Origin: Hirschia maritima DSM 19733
GTDB lineage: Bacteria > Pseudomonadota > Alphaproteobacteria > Caulobacterales > Hyphomonadaceae
Length of the DNA stretch: 64,000 nt
NCBI RefSeq assembly: GCF_000378345.1
Contig: NZ_KB899547.1
Location: 1-64,000, forward strand
Direction of reading: 5' to 3'
Position numbers and translations under genes: made by a program. This document shows positions 17,743-26,359 of the stretch, piece after piece; within the stretch, counting starts at the first letter, position 1; every line of letters starts with the position of its first letter. The notes below the pieces were generated by a model. The model searched no databases. It saw only the letters and a program-made list of their open reading frames with translations, and was not told the DNA's origin.

Positions 17743-18854
17743 GTGCGCGGTTGGATTGGGTTTTCAAATTCGCGGTTTTCTGTGCGCGTAGCAACCCATT
17801 CACGTTTGAGTTGCTGATACCATTTGGCCTGCACATCAATATCATCAATCCATAACATGTTCTTTTGATATTTCATGCCGCGATTTTGTAGATCCACCAT
17901 TTCTTTGTCTTGGAGCAGGAATGTAGTTCCCATGCGCTTTAAAAGAGGTGTTGCTAGCTTTAGGAGTGGTGCGTTTTCGATCCAAGTGATTTGAACGACT
18001 TTTGTTAGCTTTTCTTGTTGAGGCAAAAGGCAGGTGAGTGTGAAAAAGCGTGATTTTTCGTTTTCAACAACTTCCCAACGCATGCCCGGTAATTGAAACA
18101 CTATTTCGGTGGTAACTGCATCACCGAAGACCATATTGTAAAGTTTAGAATTTCCCGATGGTGTGTGGCGTGCGATTGCCCAACCGCGTGTACGAGGTTC
18201 AAAAGGTTTTTTCTTGATTTTAAAACCCGCAGATGGAGGTCTCCACCACCATTGATTATGTACAAATGGCACGTGGGCAGGATCCATCAATCCCACAACG
18301 GCATCATCCATATGGGCATTAAAATCTTCTGAGATCACGAATGTTGGCTGTGCTGGCAGTTTGCCAAAATCTGGCGGCTCGACAACTGGCTCACCGTCAA
18401 AACGCGGATTGTGAGAAACATAAACATATACGACGCCATTGGCTTCATGCAGTGGATATTTGCGTACTTTTACCCGAGATGGATCAGTTGTATCCTCAGG
18501 GGTGAGAGAGGGCATGTGTTTGCACACCCCATCAGCAGTTCCAAAGCGCCAGCCATGATATGGGCATTCAATTGTGGGCGAGCCATCTGTTTCTAATTGC
18601 CGGCCGGAGGATAGAGGTACAAGTCTATGTGGACAGATGTCTCTAAGAGCGAATGGCTTCCCATCACCTGAGCGACCCAATAGTATTGGCTGACCCAATA
18701 TCTCGCGGTGGATATGTTTTCCTGCGACGAGTTCTTTTGAGGTTGCAGCAAAATACCAACAATCCGTAAGCCAGCCCTCTTCGGTAATACCGAGTTTTTT
18801 CTTAGGTGGAGTTTGGGTGATGTTGGAACTGTCTGCGGGCATGCTTGCGCTCAT
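17724..18854 (-). CDS. Rieske [2Fe-2S] oxygenase alpha subunit (VanA-like)
   Basis: 376 residues. Rieske cluster ligands C74-P-H76 and C97-P-Y-H100 are followed by GWRFGTADG, and the mononuclear iron site is marked by MDDAVVGLMDPAHVPFVHN, where D-x-x-D-P-A-H-x-P-x-V-H supplies the Fe(II) triad. This is the ring-hydroxylating/O-demethylase oxygenase family (VanA and relatives). The substrate may be an aromatic or a steroid. A separate reductase is not next to it. No ribosome site is evident before ATG 18854; another ATG lies four codons in. Confidence 0.88.
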   Translation of the reverse strand: MSASMPADSSNITQTPPKKKLGITEEGWLTDCWYFAATSKELVAGKHIHREILGQPILLGRSGDGKPFALRDICPHRLVPLSSGRQLETDGSPTIECPYHGWRFGTADGVCKHMPSLTPEDTTDPSRVKVRKYPLHEANGVVYVYVSHNPRFDGEPVVEPPDFGKLPAQPTFVISEDFNAHMDDAVVGLMDPAHVPFVHNQWWWRPPSAGFKIKKKPFEPRTRGWAIARHTPSGNSKLYNMVFGDAVTTEIVFQLPGMRWEVVENEKSRFFTLTCLLPQQEKLTKVVQITWIENAPLLKLATPLLKRMGTTFLLQDKEMVDLQNRGMKYQKNMLWIDDIDVQAKWYQQLKREWVATRTENREFENPIQPRTLSWRS

Positions 18855-18933
18855 ACTTTATACGCTAGATGAAATTGTGGCCCATCAATGCGCTTTTGTG
18901 GCGTACAAGGCAAGCATGCACTTGCAAAAGAGG

Positions 18934-19752
18934 CTAATTCGTCGCTGCTATTAGGCCTTCATTCTCTATGCCCTGCATAATAGGAGTGAGTTCACCTTTA
19001 GTGGATAACTGCTCCAGTGAATGTAGTAGTCCGCTATAGGCGTTATTCATTAAGACTGGTCCCATACTTACTCGGGTGACGCCGATGTCTTTTAGAGTTT
19101 GCATATTTACGAAATCTGTCACCGGCCCGAGCAATACATTGAGGGGCCTATCTACTTCAGACAAAACTGTTTTGATATCATCCAGAGTTCTCAGAGCTGG
19201 TGCGTAGAGTACATGTGCACCAGCTTCTTGATAGGCTTGTAGCCTTAAAATCGTATCTTTCAGATCTGGAATCCCTGTAAAGAAATTTTCTGCTCGTGCT
19301 GTAAGCATAAATGGAAAATCAAGAGAGTTGGCAGCCTCAACAGCGGCGGCAACGCGCTCTTTTGCAAATGTGATATCATATTGGGGAGCATCGGAATTGC
19401 GGGTGAAGTCTTCTATGGAGCCGCCAACTAGGCCAGCCTGAGCGCCAAGCTTGATTGTTTGAGCACAAACTTCAGGAGAGTCTCCGAAACCGTTTTCAAG
19501 GTCTGCCGTAAGAGGTAAGTCAGAATTCTGAGTAATCGATTGGATATGAACAAGCAGTTCGTCGCGAGATAATTGATAGTCTTTTTTACCCAGCGTCATA
19601 GCAAAGCCGGCACTTGTGGTGGCTAGCGCATTGAAGCCCTTGCTCGACATAAGTTTAGCTGAACCAACATCCCAAGGATTTGGTAATATAAAGAAATTTC
19701 CGTTCTCGTGAAGAGATTGAAATTTTTTTGCTTTTTCGTGTTGTGAGATCAT
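18934..19752 (-). CDS. Isocitrate lyase/PEP mutase superfamily protein
   Basis: About 272 residues starting at the ATG 19752, which has a strong CGGAGGGG site; the frame extends to 19794. GNFFILPNPWDVGSAKLMSSKGFNALATTSAG, with the PNPWD and TTSAG elements, and ADLENGFGD, with metal-binding D and E, are the PEP mutase/isocitrate lyase superfamily core. Members include oxaloacetate decarboxylases, 2-methylisocitrate lyases and 2,3-dimethylmalate lyases, so substrate is open; a C-C lyase on a small 2-oxo or hydroxy acid is expected. It ends 84 bp before ccr's stop end but is a separate unit in the same direction. Confidence 0.85.
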   Translation of the reverse strand: MISQHEKAKKFQSLHENGNFFILPNPWDVGSAKLMSSKGFNALATTSAGFAMTLGKKDYQLSRDELLVHIQSITQNSDLPLTADLENGFGDSPEVCAQTIKLGAQAGLVGGSIEDFTRNSDAPQYDITFAKERVAAAVEAANSLDFPFMLTARAENFFTGIPDLKDTILRLQAYQEAGAHVLYAPALRTLDDIKTVLSEVDRPLNVLLGPVTDFVNMQTLKDIGVTRVSMGPVLMNNAYSGLLHSLEQLSTKGELTPIMQGIENEGLIAATN

Positions 19753-19835
19753 AAATCCCCTCCGTAATTTCTCAGGGAGGGGATAGCAATTCATTGCCGT
19801 TTGATCTGGCGATAATCGGCTATTTACATTCGGCT

Positions 19836-21077
19836 TTACTTCAGGCCGTCTAGTGTTTTCATGCCTGTTTTAGGGGCGTTTACCAGAACAGCCATATTGC
19901 CGGGTAAGTGTTGATTATCTAGCATTTTTTCGTGTGCTGCTGGAATTTCATCCCAAGGGAAGACTTCAGACATGCAGGGGTCAATGCGTTCCTGGCACAC
20001 CAACTCATTGGCGGCGGCTGCTTGTTTTAGGTTGGCAAAGTGAGAACCTTGAACACGCTTTTGGCGCATCCATAAGAAACGTGCATCCATTGTCAGGTTG
20101 AAGCCCGAAGTACCCGCACAAATAACGACCATTCCACCGCGCTTCACTAGGAATACGGAAACGGGCATTGTTGCTTCACCAGGGTGCTCAAAAACCATAT
20201 CAAGGTCTTTTCCGCCGGTGATTTCACGAATGGCTTTACCAAATTTGCGGCATTCCTTCATGTAAGCATCAAACTCAGGACCATTAACAGTAGGCAATTG
20301 TCCCCAACAGTTAAAGTCTTTGCGGTTCAAAACTGCCATCGCGCCTTGATCAAGGACAAATTGCTTTTTGTCTTCTGAAGACACCACCCCAATTGCGTTC
20401 GCACCTGCAATTTTAGCAAGTTGGATGGCATATGATCCAAGACCACCAGATGCACCCCAAACTAGGATGTTTTGACCAGGTTTTATTTCATGTGGTGCGT
20501 GCCCAAATAACATGCGGTAGGCGGTCGCCAATGTCAGCGTGTAACAAGCAGACTCTTCCCACGAAAGGTGTTTAGGGCGAACCATAAGCTGTCTATCTTG
20601 TACGCGGCAGAATTGAGCAAATGACCCATCTGGTGTCTCATATCCCCAAATACGCTGGGATGATGAATACATAGGATCACCACCATTACATTCTTCATCA
20701 TCTCCGTCGTCTTGGTTACAGTGGATTACAACTTCATCACCTGGTTTCCAGCGTTTTACGCTTTTACCAACAGCCCAAACGATACCAGACGCATCGGAAC
20801 CGGCGATGTGGTAGGGTTCTTTGTGTACATCAAACGGTGAAATCGGTTCACCCAATCCTGCCCAAACACCATTATAGTTCACACCGGCAGCCATTACATA
20901 AACAAGCACATCGTTTTCACCTAATTCAGGCGTGTCAACGACTTCCAGCTGCATGGATTCATTTGGCCGACCGTGGCGTTCCCGGCGAATGGCCCAAGCA
21001 TGCATTTGCTTTGGCACGTGATAGTTTTGCGGCAATTCACCTAAATCATAAAGATCTTTCTTTGGTGTATCTAACAT
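19836..21077 (-). CDS. ccr: Crotonyl-CoA carboxylase/reductase
   Basis: 413 residues of the medium-chain dehydrogenase/reductase superfamily. AAGVNYNGVWAGLGEPISPFDVH holds the active-site Asn and a long family-specific insertion ahead of HIAGSDASGIVWAVG; the NADPH fold is ILVWGASGGLGSYAIQLAKI. CNQDDGDDEECNGGDPMYSSSQRIWGYETPDGSFAQFC is the characteristic Ccr insert. The enzyme reductively carboxylates crotonyl-CoA to ethylmalonyl-CoA. GAGGA lies nine bases before ATG 21077. Together with the mutase at 22429, mch at 5494 and the CitE-like gene it gives most of the ethylmalonyl-CoA pathway. Length is near the usual 430. Confidence 0.95.
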   Translation of the reverse strand: MLDTPKKDLYDLGELPQNYHVPKQMHAWAIRRERHGRPNESMQLEVVDTPELGENDVLVYVMAAGVNYNGVWAGLGEPISPFDVHKEPYHIAGSDASGIVWAVGKSVKRWKPGDEVVIHCNQDDGDDEECNGGDPMYSSSQRIWGYETPDGSFAQFCRVQDRQLMVRPKHLSWEESACYTLTLATAYRMLFGHAPHEIKPGQNILVWGASGGLGSYAIQLAKIAGANAIGVVSSEDKKQFVLDQGAMAVLNRKDFNCWGQLPTVNGPEFDAYMKECRKFGKAIREITGGKDLDMVFEHPGEATMPVSVFLVKRGGMVVICAGTSGFNLTMDARFLWMRQKRVQGSHFANLKQAAAANELVCQERIDPCMSEVFPWDEIPAAHEKMLDNQHLPGNMAVLVNAPKTGMKTLDGLK

Positions 21078-21299
21078 GAGCTGTGTCCTCGGGCTTCAGC
21101 TGCAATTATTGGTTAGTTTATTGGAGCAACTGATCTGGTTTTCTGTTCTGATCTCAAAATACTGCATTGCAGCAAATTTGACAAGTGATTTTTGTGCGTC
21201 GCAATAAGGTAGTCTGTTGTTACGAATATTATTCGGGTTTTATTTGAAGTCAGAGAGGAAGTAGGCAATATAGAATAGTGTAACTGGAAGGAATGTTTC

Positions 21300-21905
21300 A
21301 TGGTCATGCTCAAACGCTTCAATAAACTTGCTGCTATGGTTCTGTGTGCTGCGGGGATTAGTGGAATGGCGGATGCTCAGGAAATGTCTGATCCGGCAAA
21401 AGATGCGAGTGTTCAGGATGTTTTGGCTTGTAGGGCTCTGGCCAGTAATTCAGAGCGGTTAGCGTGTTTGGACCAAGCCATGCCGGCTTTGGAAGCGGCG
21501 TTCCCAGTTGAGAAACTTAGTGCTCAAGAGCAATTGGAAATAACTGTTCGTCAGAATGAGCAAACGCAGAAAGCTGCGGAAAAGGTTTTTGGGCAATCGA
21601 TTGATCAACAGGCTAGAGTTCAAACAAAAAGTGCTTCAAAGGGGCAAGCAGTTTCGAACATTGAGAGAAAGAAAGAGCTGAAACAAATTGCTTCGCAGAT
21701 TGTTAGAATCGAATTGACACCACTCAAAAAGGCGATTGTGTATTTGGAAAATGGGCAAGTGTGGAAGCAGCTAGAAGCTGATGATTATATAGTAAGGGTT
21801 AAGTCTTCTCTAGGAAAAGAAGCAGTCATTAAGAAGAAATTGTTGGGTGGATATACCTTAAGAATTGGAAATAAGCGTGCTTTTAGAGTACAACGATTGA
21901 AGTAA
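21300..21905 (+). CDS. Exported protein of unknown function
   Basis: 201 residues with an N-terminal signal peptide (hydrophobic core AAMVLCAAGISGMADA, cleavage near ADA-Q). A central part VLACRALASNSERLACLDQA has the CxxL..ER..CLD pattern seen in several short periplasmic alphaproteobacterial proteins, and the C-terminal half (KAIVYLENGQVWKQL...GGYTLRIGNKRAFRVQRL) looks like a beta-rich OB- or SH3-like module with basic surface. A GGAAGGA site precedes ATG 21300. It lies divergently from ccr and its role is unknown. Confidence 0.75.
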   Translation: MVMLKRFNKLAAMVLCAAGISGMADAQEMSDPAKDASVQDVLACRALASNSERLACLDQAMPALEAAFPVEKLSAQEQLEITVRQNEQTQKAAEKVFGQSIDQQARVQTKSASKGQAVSNIERKKELKQIASQIVRIELTPLKKAIVYLENGQVWKQLEADDYIVRVKSSLGKEAVIKKKLLGGYTLRIGNKRAFRVQRLK

Positions 21906-21933
21906 GGAATAGAGGAAGCCTAGGTTGGTTTTC

Positions 21934-22209
21934 TTAATCTGTAGGTTGTTCGTTCTTCAAATTGGTTAGTTTTACAGCCAAAATACTGGCAGCGAGTAAA
22001 AAAGTGATCGAGTTGGCGATTATTAGTGACCAGCTCGATAAAAGAATTCCATAGATAAACCAGAATGCTACGCCTATCGTAAATAGCGAATACATGGTGA
22101 GTGAAATACCGTCGGTATTCTTTGTTCTTAACGTCATGAGGGCTTGCGGCAAAAAAGAACCTGTTGTCAGTATCGCTGCTAAAAATCCCAGATATTCGAT
22201 GCTTTGCAT
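21934..22209 (-). CDS. SemiSWEET family sugar transporter
   Basis: 91 residues with three membrane helices. LGFLAAILTTGSFLPQALMTLRTKNTDGISLTMYSLFT includes the PQ motif (the LPQ) and the later conserved G-x-x-x-x-Y/N of the SemiSWEET/MtN3 family; the protein works as a dimer of triple-helix bundles. The family moves mono- or disaccharides across the inner membrane by facilitated diffusion. It lies convergent to the exported protein gene and 220 bp before the mutase. Confidence 0.9.
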   Translation of the reverse strand: MQSIEYLGFLAAILTTGSFLPQALMTLRTKNTDGISLTMYSLFTIGVAFWFIYGILLSSWSLIIANSITFLLAASILAVKLTNLKNEQPTD

Positions 22210-22428
22210 AAACTGAAATCCAAATGTTTGTATGAATTGATCGATGATACCGTTATCATAAATTGTTGTGAGTGTAATCCTTCTATTGAAGTTTCATGCT
22301 GAAAGTTCTGTATTTCAGATGATTGAAAAATTCTTCAATGGCATAGCTCTTCAAAAGTATTGATTTTGGGGACTTGTTGCGATGGCTAAATTCTGGCATG
22401 CTGCGCCGCAACATGGGAGAAATTTAGA

Positions 22429-24414
22429 ATGGGTAACAAAGCCTATCAGCACGCAGCAGACAGACCGTGGATCTTCCGCACTTATTCGGGACACTCAACG
22501 GCAGAAAAATCTAATGCCCTGTATCGGAGCAATCTGGCAAAGGGACAAACGGGGCTTTCTATTGCTTTTGATTTGCCAACACAGACGGCTTATGATTCTG
22601 ACCACATCCTCGCAAAAGGTGAGGTAGGGAAGGTTGGAGTTCCAGTCGGTCACCTCGGTGATATGCGGACATTGTTTGACGGCATTGAAGTTGCTCAAAT
22701 GAACACTTCTATGACGATAAATGCACCGGCAAGCTATATGTTGGCACTATATGTGGCACTTGCAGATGAGCAGGGCGCAGATCGTAATGTGTTGATGGGT
22801 ACTACCCAAAACGACATCATTAAAGAGTACTTATCGCGTGGGACATATGTATTCCCGCCCGGGCCCTCAATGCGTCTGATCTCTGATATGGTGTCTTGGT
22901 GTTATACTGAAACACCCAAATGGAATCCGTTGAATGTATGTTCCTATCATTTGCAAGAGGCCGGTGCGACACCAGAGCAAGAGCTTGCTTATGCATTGGC
23001 AACAGCTTGTGCCGTTCTGGATGCAGTGAAGGCTGGAGGGCAGGTTCCGGAGGAAGATTTTGAAACTGTCTTTGCACGTATTTCATTTTTCGTAAATGCA
23101 GGCGTTCGTTTCGTGACGGAACTATGTAAAATGCGCGCATTCGTTGATCTGTGGGAAGAGATTGGTCGCGAACGTTACGGCGTAAAATCTGAAAAGGCAT
23201 TGCGCTTCAGGTATGGGGTGCAGGTTAATTCCCTGGGATTAACTGAACAGCAACCCGAGAATAATGTGTATCGTATTTTGTTGGAAGCAATGGCTGTGAC
23301 GCTTTCCAAGCGTGCACGTTGTCGAGCTCTTCAATTACCGGCATGGAATGAGGCGTTGGGACTACCGCGCCCTTGGGATCAGCAATGGTCATTGCGCATG
23401 CAACAAATCATGGCGTTTGAAACAGACCTTCTAGAATATGAAGACCTGTTTGATGGCTCACATGTGGTTGAAGCCAAGACAGATGAACTCAAAGAGGGCG
23501 CGCGCGCTCAATTAGACGAAATTGATGAAATGGGCGGTGCTGTAAATTCTGTTGAATTCATGAAGGAGCAGCTTGTTGCATCGCAAAAAGAGCGTGTTAT
23601 GGGCATTGAAGGCGGTGATCAAAAGGTTATCGGTGTGAATGCTTTTACTGCTACAGAGCCAAGCCCTTTAGCGACTGGCGATGACGCCATTATGACTGTG
23701 GACCCAGCAGAAGAGTATGCCCAGATTGAGCGTCTCAGGCAGTGGCGAAAAGATCGTGATAGTCTTGCATGTGGTCGCGCGATTGCAGCTTTGAAAGAAG
23801 CAGCCTCCGAAGGGCAAAACATTATGCCCAAAACGATTGAGGCGGTTAAAGCTGGCGTCACCATTGGTGAATGGGGTGAGACGCTACGTGAGGTGTTTGG
23901 AGAATATCGTGGACCGACTGGAGTTTCGGTTGTGATAGCCACCGATGGTGATGAAGATATTGAAAAAGTAAAAGCAGATGTTGAGAAGGTGTCAGAACTG
24001 CTTGGACGAACTTTAACATATGTACTTGGTAAGCCGGGACTGGATGGTCACTCCAATGGTGCCGAACAAATTGCAACGCGTGGCCGCGCATGCGGAATGA
24101 AAGTGATTTATGAAGGAATTCGTTTCACACCGGAAGAAATAGTCCAGCAGGCAATTGATAATGACGCTCACATCGTTGGCTTGTCAGTATTGTCTGGGTC
24201 TCATTTGGATTTAGCGCGTGAGACAGCTCGTGTTATGCGTGAAAAAGGATTGGATAACATTCCTCTTGTGGTTGGCGGTATTATTCCAAATGAAGATGCG
24301 ATGGCGCTCAAGCAAATGGGTATCAAACGTGTCTATACACCTAAGGATTTTCAAATTACCGATCTGATGGGTGATATAGTGGAACTAGTTTCAGATGCAC
24401 ATTTGAAAAAATAG
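22429..24414 (+). CDS. ecm: MeaA-type coenzyme B12 mutase, likely ethylmalonyl-CoA mutase
   Basis: 661 residues. RPWIFRTYSGHSTAEKSNALYRSNLAKGQTGLSIAFDLPTQ opens the substrate barrel of methylmalonyl-CoA mutase relatives, and the C-terminal cobalamin domain has VLGKPGLDGHSNGAEQIA, the D-x-H-x-x-G...cobalamin-binding histidine motif. MeaA-like proteins without a separate small subunit are ethylmalonyl-CoA mutases, converting ethylmalonyl-CoA to methylsuccinyl-CoA; Methylobacterium MeaA is the type. GGGAGAAATTTAGA precedes ATG 22429. Its neighbourhood with ccr supports the ethylmalonyl-CoA assignment over methylmalonyl-CoA mutase. Confidence 0.9.
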   Translation: MGNKAYQHAADRPWIFRTYSGHSTAEKSNALYRSNLAKGQTGLSIAFDLPTQTAYDSDHILAKGEVGKVGVPVGHLGDMRTLFDGIEVAQMNTSMTINAPASYMLALYVALADEQGADRNVLMGTTQNDIIKEYLSRGTYVFPPGPSMRLISDMVSWCYTETPKWNPLNVCSYHLQEAGATPEQELAYALATACAVLDAVKAGGQVPEEDFETVFARISFFVNAGVRFVTELCKMRAFVDLWEEIGRERYGVKSEKALRFRYGVQVNSLGLTEQQPENNVYRILLEAMAVTLSKRARCRALQLPAWNEALGLPRPWDQQWSLRMQQIMAFETDLLEYEDLFDGSHVVEAKTDELKEGARAQLDEIDEMGGAVNSVEFMKEQLVASQKERVMGIEGGDQKVIGVNAFTATEPSPLATGDDAIMTVDPAEEYAQIERLRQWRKDRDSLACGRAIAALKEAASEGQNIMPKTIEAVKAGVTIGEWGETLREVFGEYRGPTGVSVVIATDGDEDIEKVKADVEKVSELLGRTLTYVLGKPGLDGHSNGAEQIATRGRACGMKVIYEGIRFTPEEIVQQAIDNDAHIVGLSVLSGSHLDLARETARVMREKGLDNIPLVVGGIIPNEDAMALKQMGIKRVYTPKDFQITDLMGDIVELVSDAHLKK

Positions 24415-24419
24415 AAATG

Positions 24420-25316
24420 CTATTTTCCTTTCCCAGCTAACCATACGCCGAATAGAATTAGTGCGGCTCCAGCCATTTGGATCAGCGCTAATTCTTCGCC
24501 AAATAACGGCCAAGCAATCAATCCAGCTATGACAGGTTGAATGAGTAATATCACGCCTCCAATAGACGGTGTTGTTAAACCCACTCCATAAACCAATAAA
24601 CCTTGTCCCAGGGCTTGTGCAAAAAATGCTAAAAACAGAGGGGCAGCGAAGTCTGAATAGTGGTGAGGAAAGATTTCTTCACCTAATATCAAAGCAAATA
24701 TAAGCCCCACTGGTATTGCTGAAATTGTTATCCAAAATATCGCTTGGAATCCTGAAACACTTGAGCGAGCTATCGTTGCAAAAAGCAAGTAGCCAGTGAT
24801 GCAAGCCGCTGCGATCAAGGCTAAACTATCGCCAGTTAGATCGGATGCGCTGTCTTCGGATGCGCCAAATGCCATGGCCGCAGCGCCAGCTGTTGCTAAT
24901 AAAGCGGCCACTGGCCAGCTGATTGAAGGGCGCTGCTTTAGGACTAGCCACGCCGCTAAACCTACTGCGACAGACCCGAGGTTAACGAAAAAAGTAGCAT
25001 TGGCGACTGAAGTTCTAACGAGTGCTAAATGCCAAAAACACATGTCCAGACTGAAAAACACACCAGCAGCGATGAGGGCTTTATTGGGGCGACCAATGGG
25101 TTGTTTGAAGATGAACGCAGCAACCACTAATACAGGAACTGCAAATACAAATCTCCATACAGCAGTTATCGTTGGTTCCATTGTTGAGAAACGCAAACCA
25201 ATAGGAGCAAGTCCAATACATACGGCTGCTAGAACCAGTATTAGCGGACCTTTCAAATTTGCAGGAACTATTGCTCCCAGTTGGAGGGGGGCAATTTGAT
25301 TATTGTTATTGGTCAT
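24420..25316 (-). CDS. DMT-superfamily EamA-type transporter
   Basis: About 298 residues with ten hydrophobic segments. Two halves resemble EamA repeats: PLILVLAAVCIGLAPIGLRF...TITAVWRFVFAVPVLVV and GQGLLVYGVGLTTPSIGGVILLIQPVIAGL. Such carriers export metabolites or amino acids. The frame starts with GTG at 25331 or ATG at 25316; neither has a clear ribosome site. Its stop is 6 bp from the mutase stop, convergent. Confidence 0.85.
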   Translation of the reverse strand: MTNNNNQIAPLQLGAIVPANLKGPLILVLAAVCIGLAPIGLRFSTMEPTITAVWRFVFAVPVLVVAAFIFKQPIGRPNKALIAAGVFFSLDMCFWHLALVRTSVANATFFVNLGSVAVGLAAWLVLKQRPSISWPVAALLATAGAAAMAFGASEDSASDLTGDSLALIAAACITGYLLFATIARSSVSGFQAIFWITISAIPVGLIFALILGEEIFPHHYSDFAAPLFLAFFAQALGQGLLVYGVGLTTPSIGGVILLIQPVIAGLIAWPLFGEELALIQMAGAALILFGVWLAGKGK

Positions 25317-25640
25317 GAAATGCAGACTCACGAATGCAGAAGAGAAATGCTTTCTTGTAAGTCTAATTCATACTTTCCATCATCTGGCAATATTTGTATT
25401 CAAGGCTGCAAGTAAATTTCAGAGTAATATGTTTTTAAACAGTGATTTATTTCGTTTTTTGTTGTGTAAGGTGCAAATTTTATTTCAGTTTATTTTGATG
25501 TTTTATCTTGATTGTCACTGGAGTGTCGTGAAGTATCGATTACAACTTAAATGACAGAGTATTCAATCGGTATTCTGTGACAGGTTTCCGGCTGCTAGCC
25601 GCAAACGCGGCATAGCGGCCTCTGCGAAGGGAGGATCGTC
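25317..25640. other. Intergenic region before HNH gene with alternative hairpins
   Basis: This 324 bp gap is AT-rich from 25320 to 25560. Just before the HNH gene it holds two overlapping short inverted repeats: CGGCT-GCT-AGCCG at 25589-25601 and GCCGC-AAAC-GCGGC at 25598-25611. They cannot form together. The ribosome site GGGAGGA follows about 20 bases later. I see no other gene. Confidence 0.5.
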
Positions 25641-26240
25641 GTGGCTGAATTGTTATCCAAGCAGATTGCGTCTTCGCCGGCGCTCGTCTTGAACGCGGAT
25701 TTTAGGCCATTGTCTTATTTTCCGCTTTCCCTATGGCCTTGGCAAGAAGCTGTGAAATCCGTCTTTCTCGGAAAAGTTGATGTGATCGCGGAATATGATT
25801 TTGTAGTGCATTCACCATCTTTTGAAATGCGTCTGCCTTCTGTTATTGCGTTACGAGAATTCGTTAAACAGAATCGTGCGCCCGCATTCACGCGTTTCAA
25901 TTTATTCCTCCGAGACGGGTTTAAATGCGTGTATTGTGGATCCCCTGATGATTTGACTTTCGATCATGTCATCCCGCGGCACAGGGGAGGGAAAACAAAT
26001 TGGGAAAATATTGTGACGGCTTGTAGCCCTTGTAATTTGAAAAAGGGAGGGCGCATGCCAGTGGATGCTGGAATGGTTGTAGAGCCAGCGCCTTCATGTC
26101 CTGATACATATCATTTACAGAATATGGGTCGCAAATTCCCCCCTAATCACTTGCATTCAACGTGGTTGGATTATCTATATTGGGACATCGAATTGCAAAA
26201 AGATCCCAACAATATGGCCAATGAAAAGCCAGAGATTTAA
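25641..26240 (+). CDS. HNH endonuclease
   Basis: 199 residues starting with GTG at 25641 (GGGAGGA site). The C-terminal HNH: CVYCGSPDDLTFDHVIPRHRGG..NWENIVTACSPCN has two CxxC zinc pairs and the D-H-x-I-P catalytic His with N-x-x-x-x-C-x-x-C-N. The N-terminal half (residues 10-80: ALVLNADFRPLSYFPLSLWPWQEAV) matches the widespread stand-alone HNH proteins of bacteria. No methyltransferase, phage or restriction partner is near; so the role is probably genome-maintenance rather than restriction. Confidence 0.9.
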   Translation: MAELLSKQIASSPALVLNADFRPLSYFPLSLWPWQEAVKSVFLGKVDVIAEYDFVVHSPSFEMRLPSVIALREFVKQNRAPAFTRFNLFLRDGFKCVYCGSPDDLTFDHVIPRHRGGKTNWENIVTACSPCNLKKGGRMPVDAGMVVEPAPSCPDTYHLQNMGRKFPPNHLHSTWLDYLYWDIELQKDPNNMANEKPEI

Positions 26241-26359
26241 GCTAGGTCCATTGATTCAGATTGGCTTCCTGCAGCAGAGCTGAAAGAAACCAAAGTTCAA
26301 TAGTTCTTTCTTAACTAAAAGGCATTTGAATGCCCCTACATTTTTTGAGGGGAATTCAA

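Noticed and set aside
22382-22627. 81-codon frame starting just before the mutase
   Set aside because: Overlaps the mutase gene in another frame; the mutase start at 22429 has the better ribosome site and family N-terminus.
25641-26240. HNH protein as a restriction enzyme
   Set aside because: No methyltransferase or specificity gene adjoins, and the sequence matches stand-alone HNH proteins.
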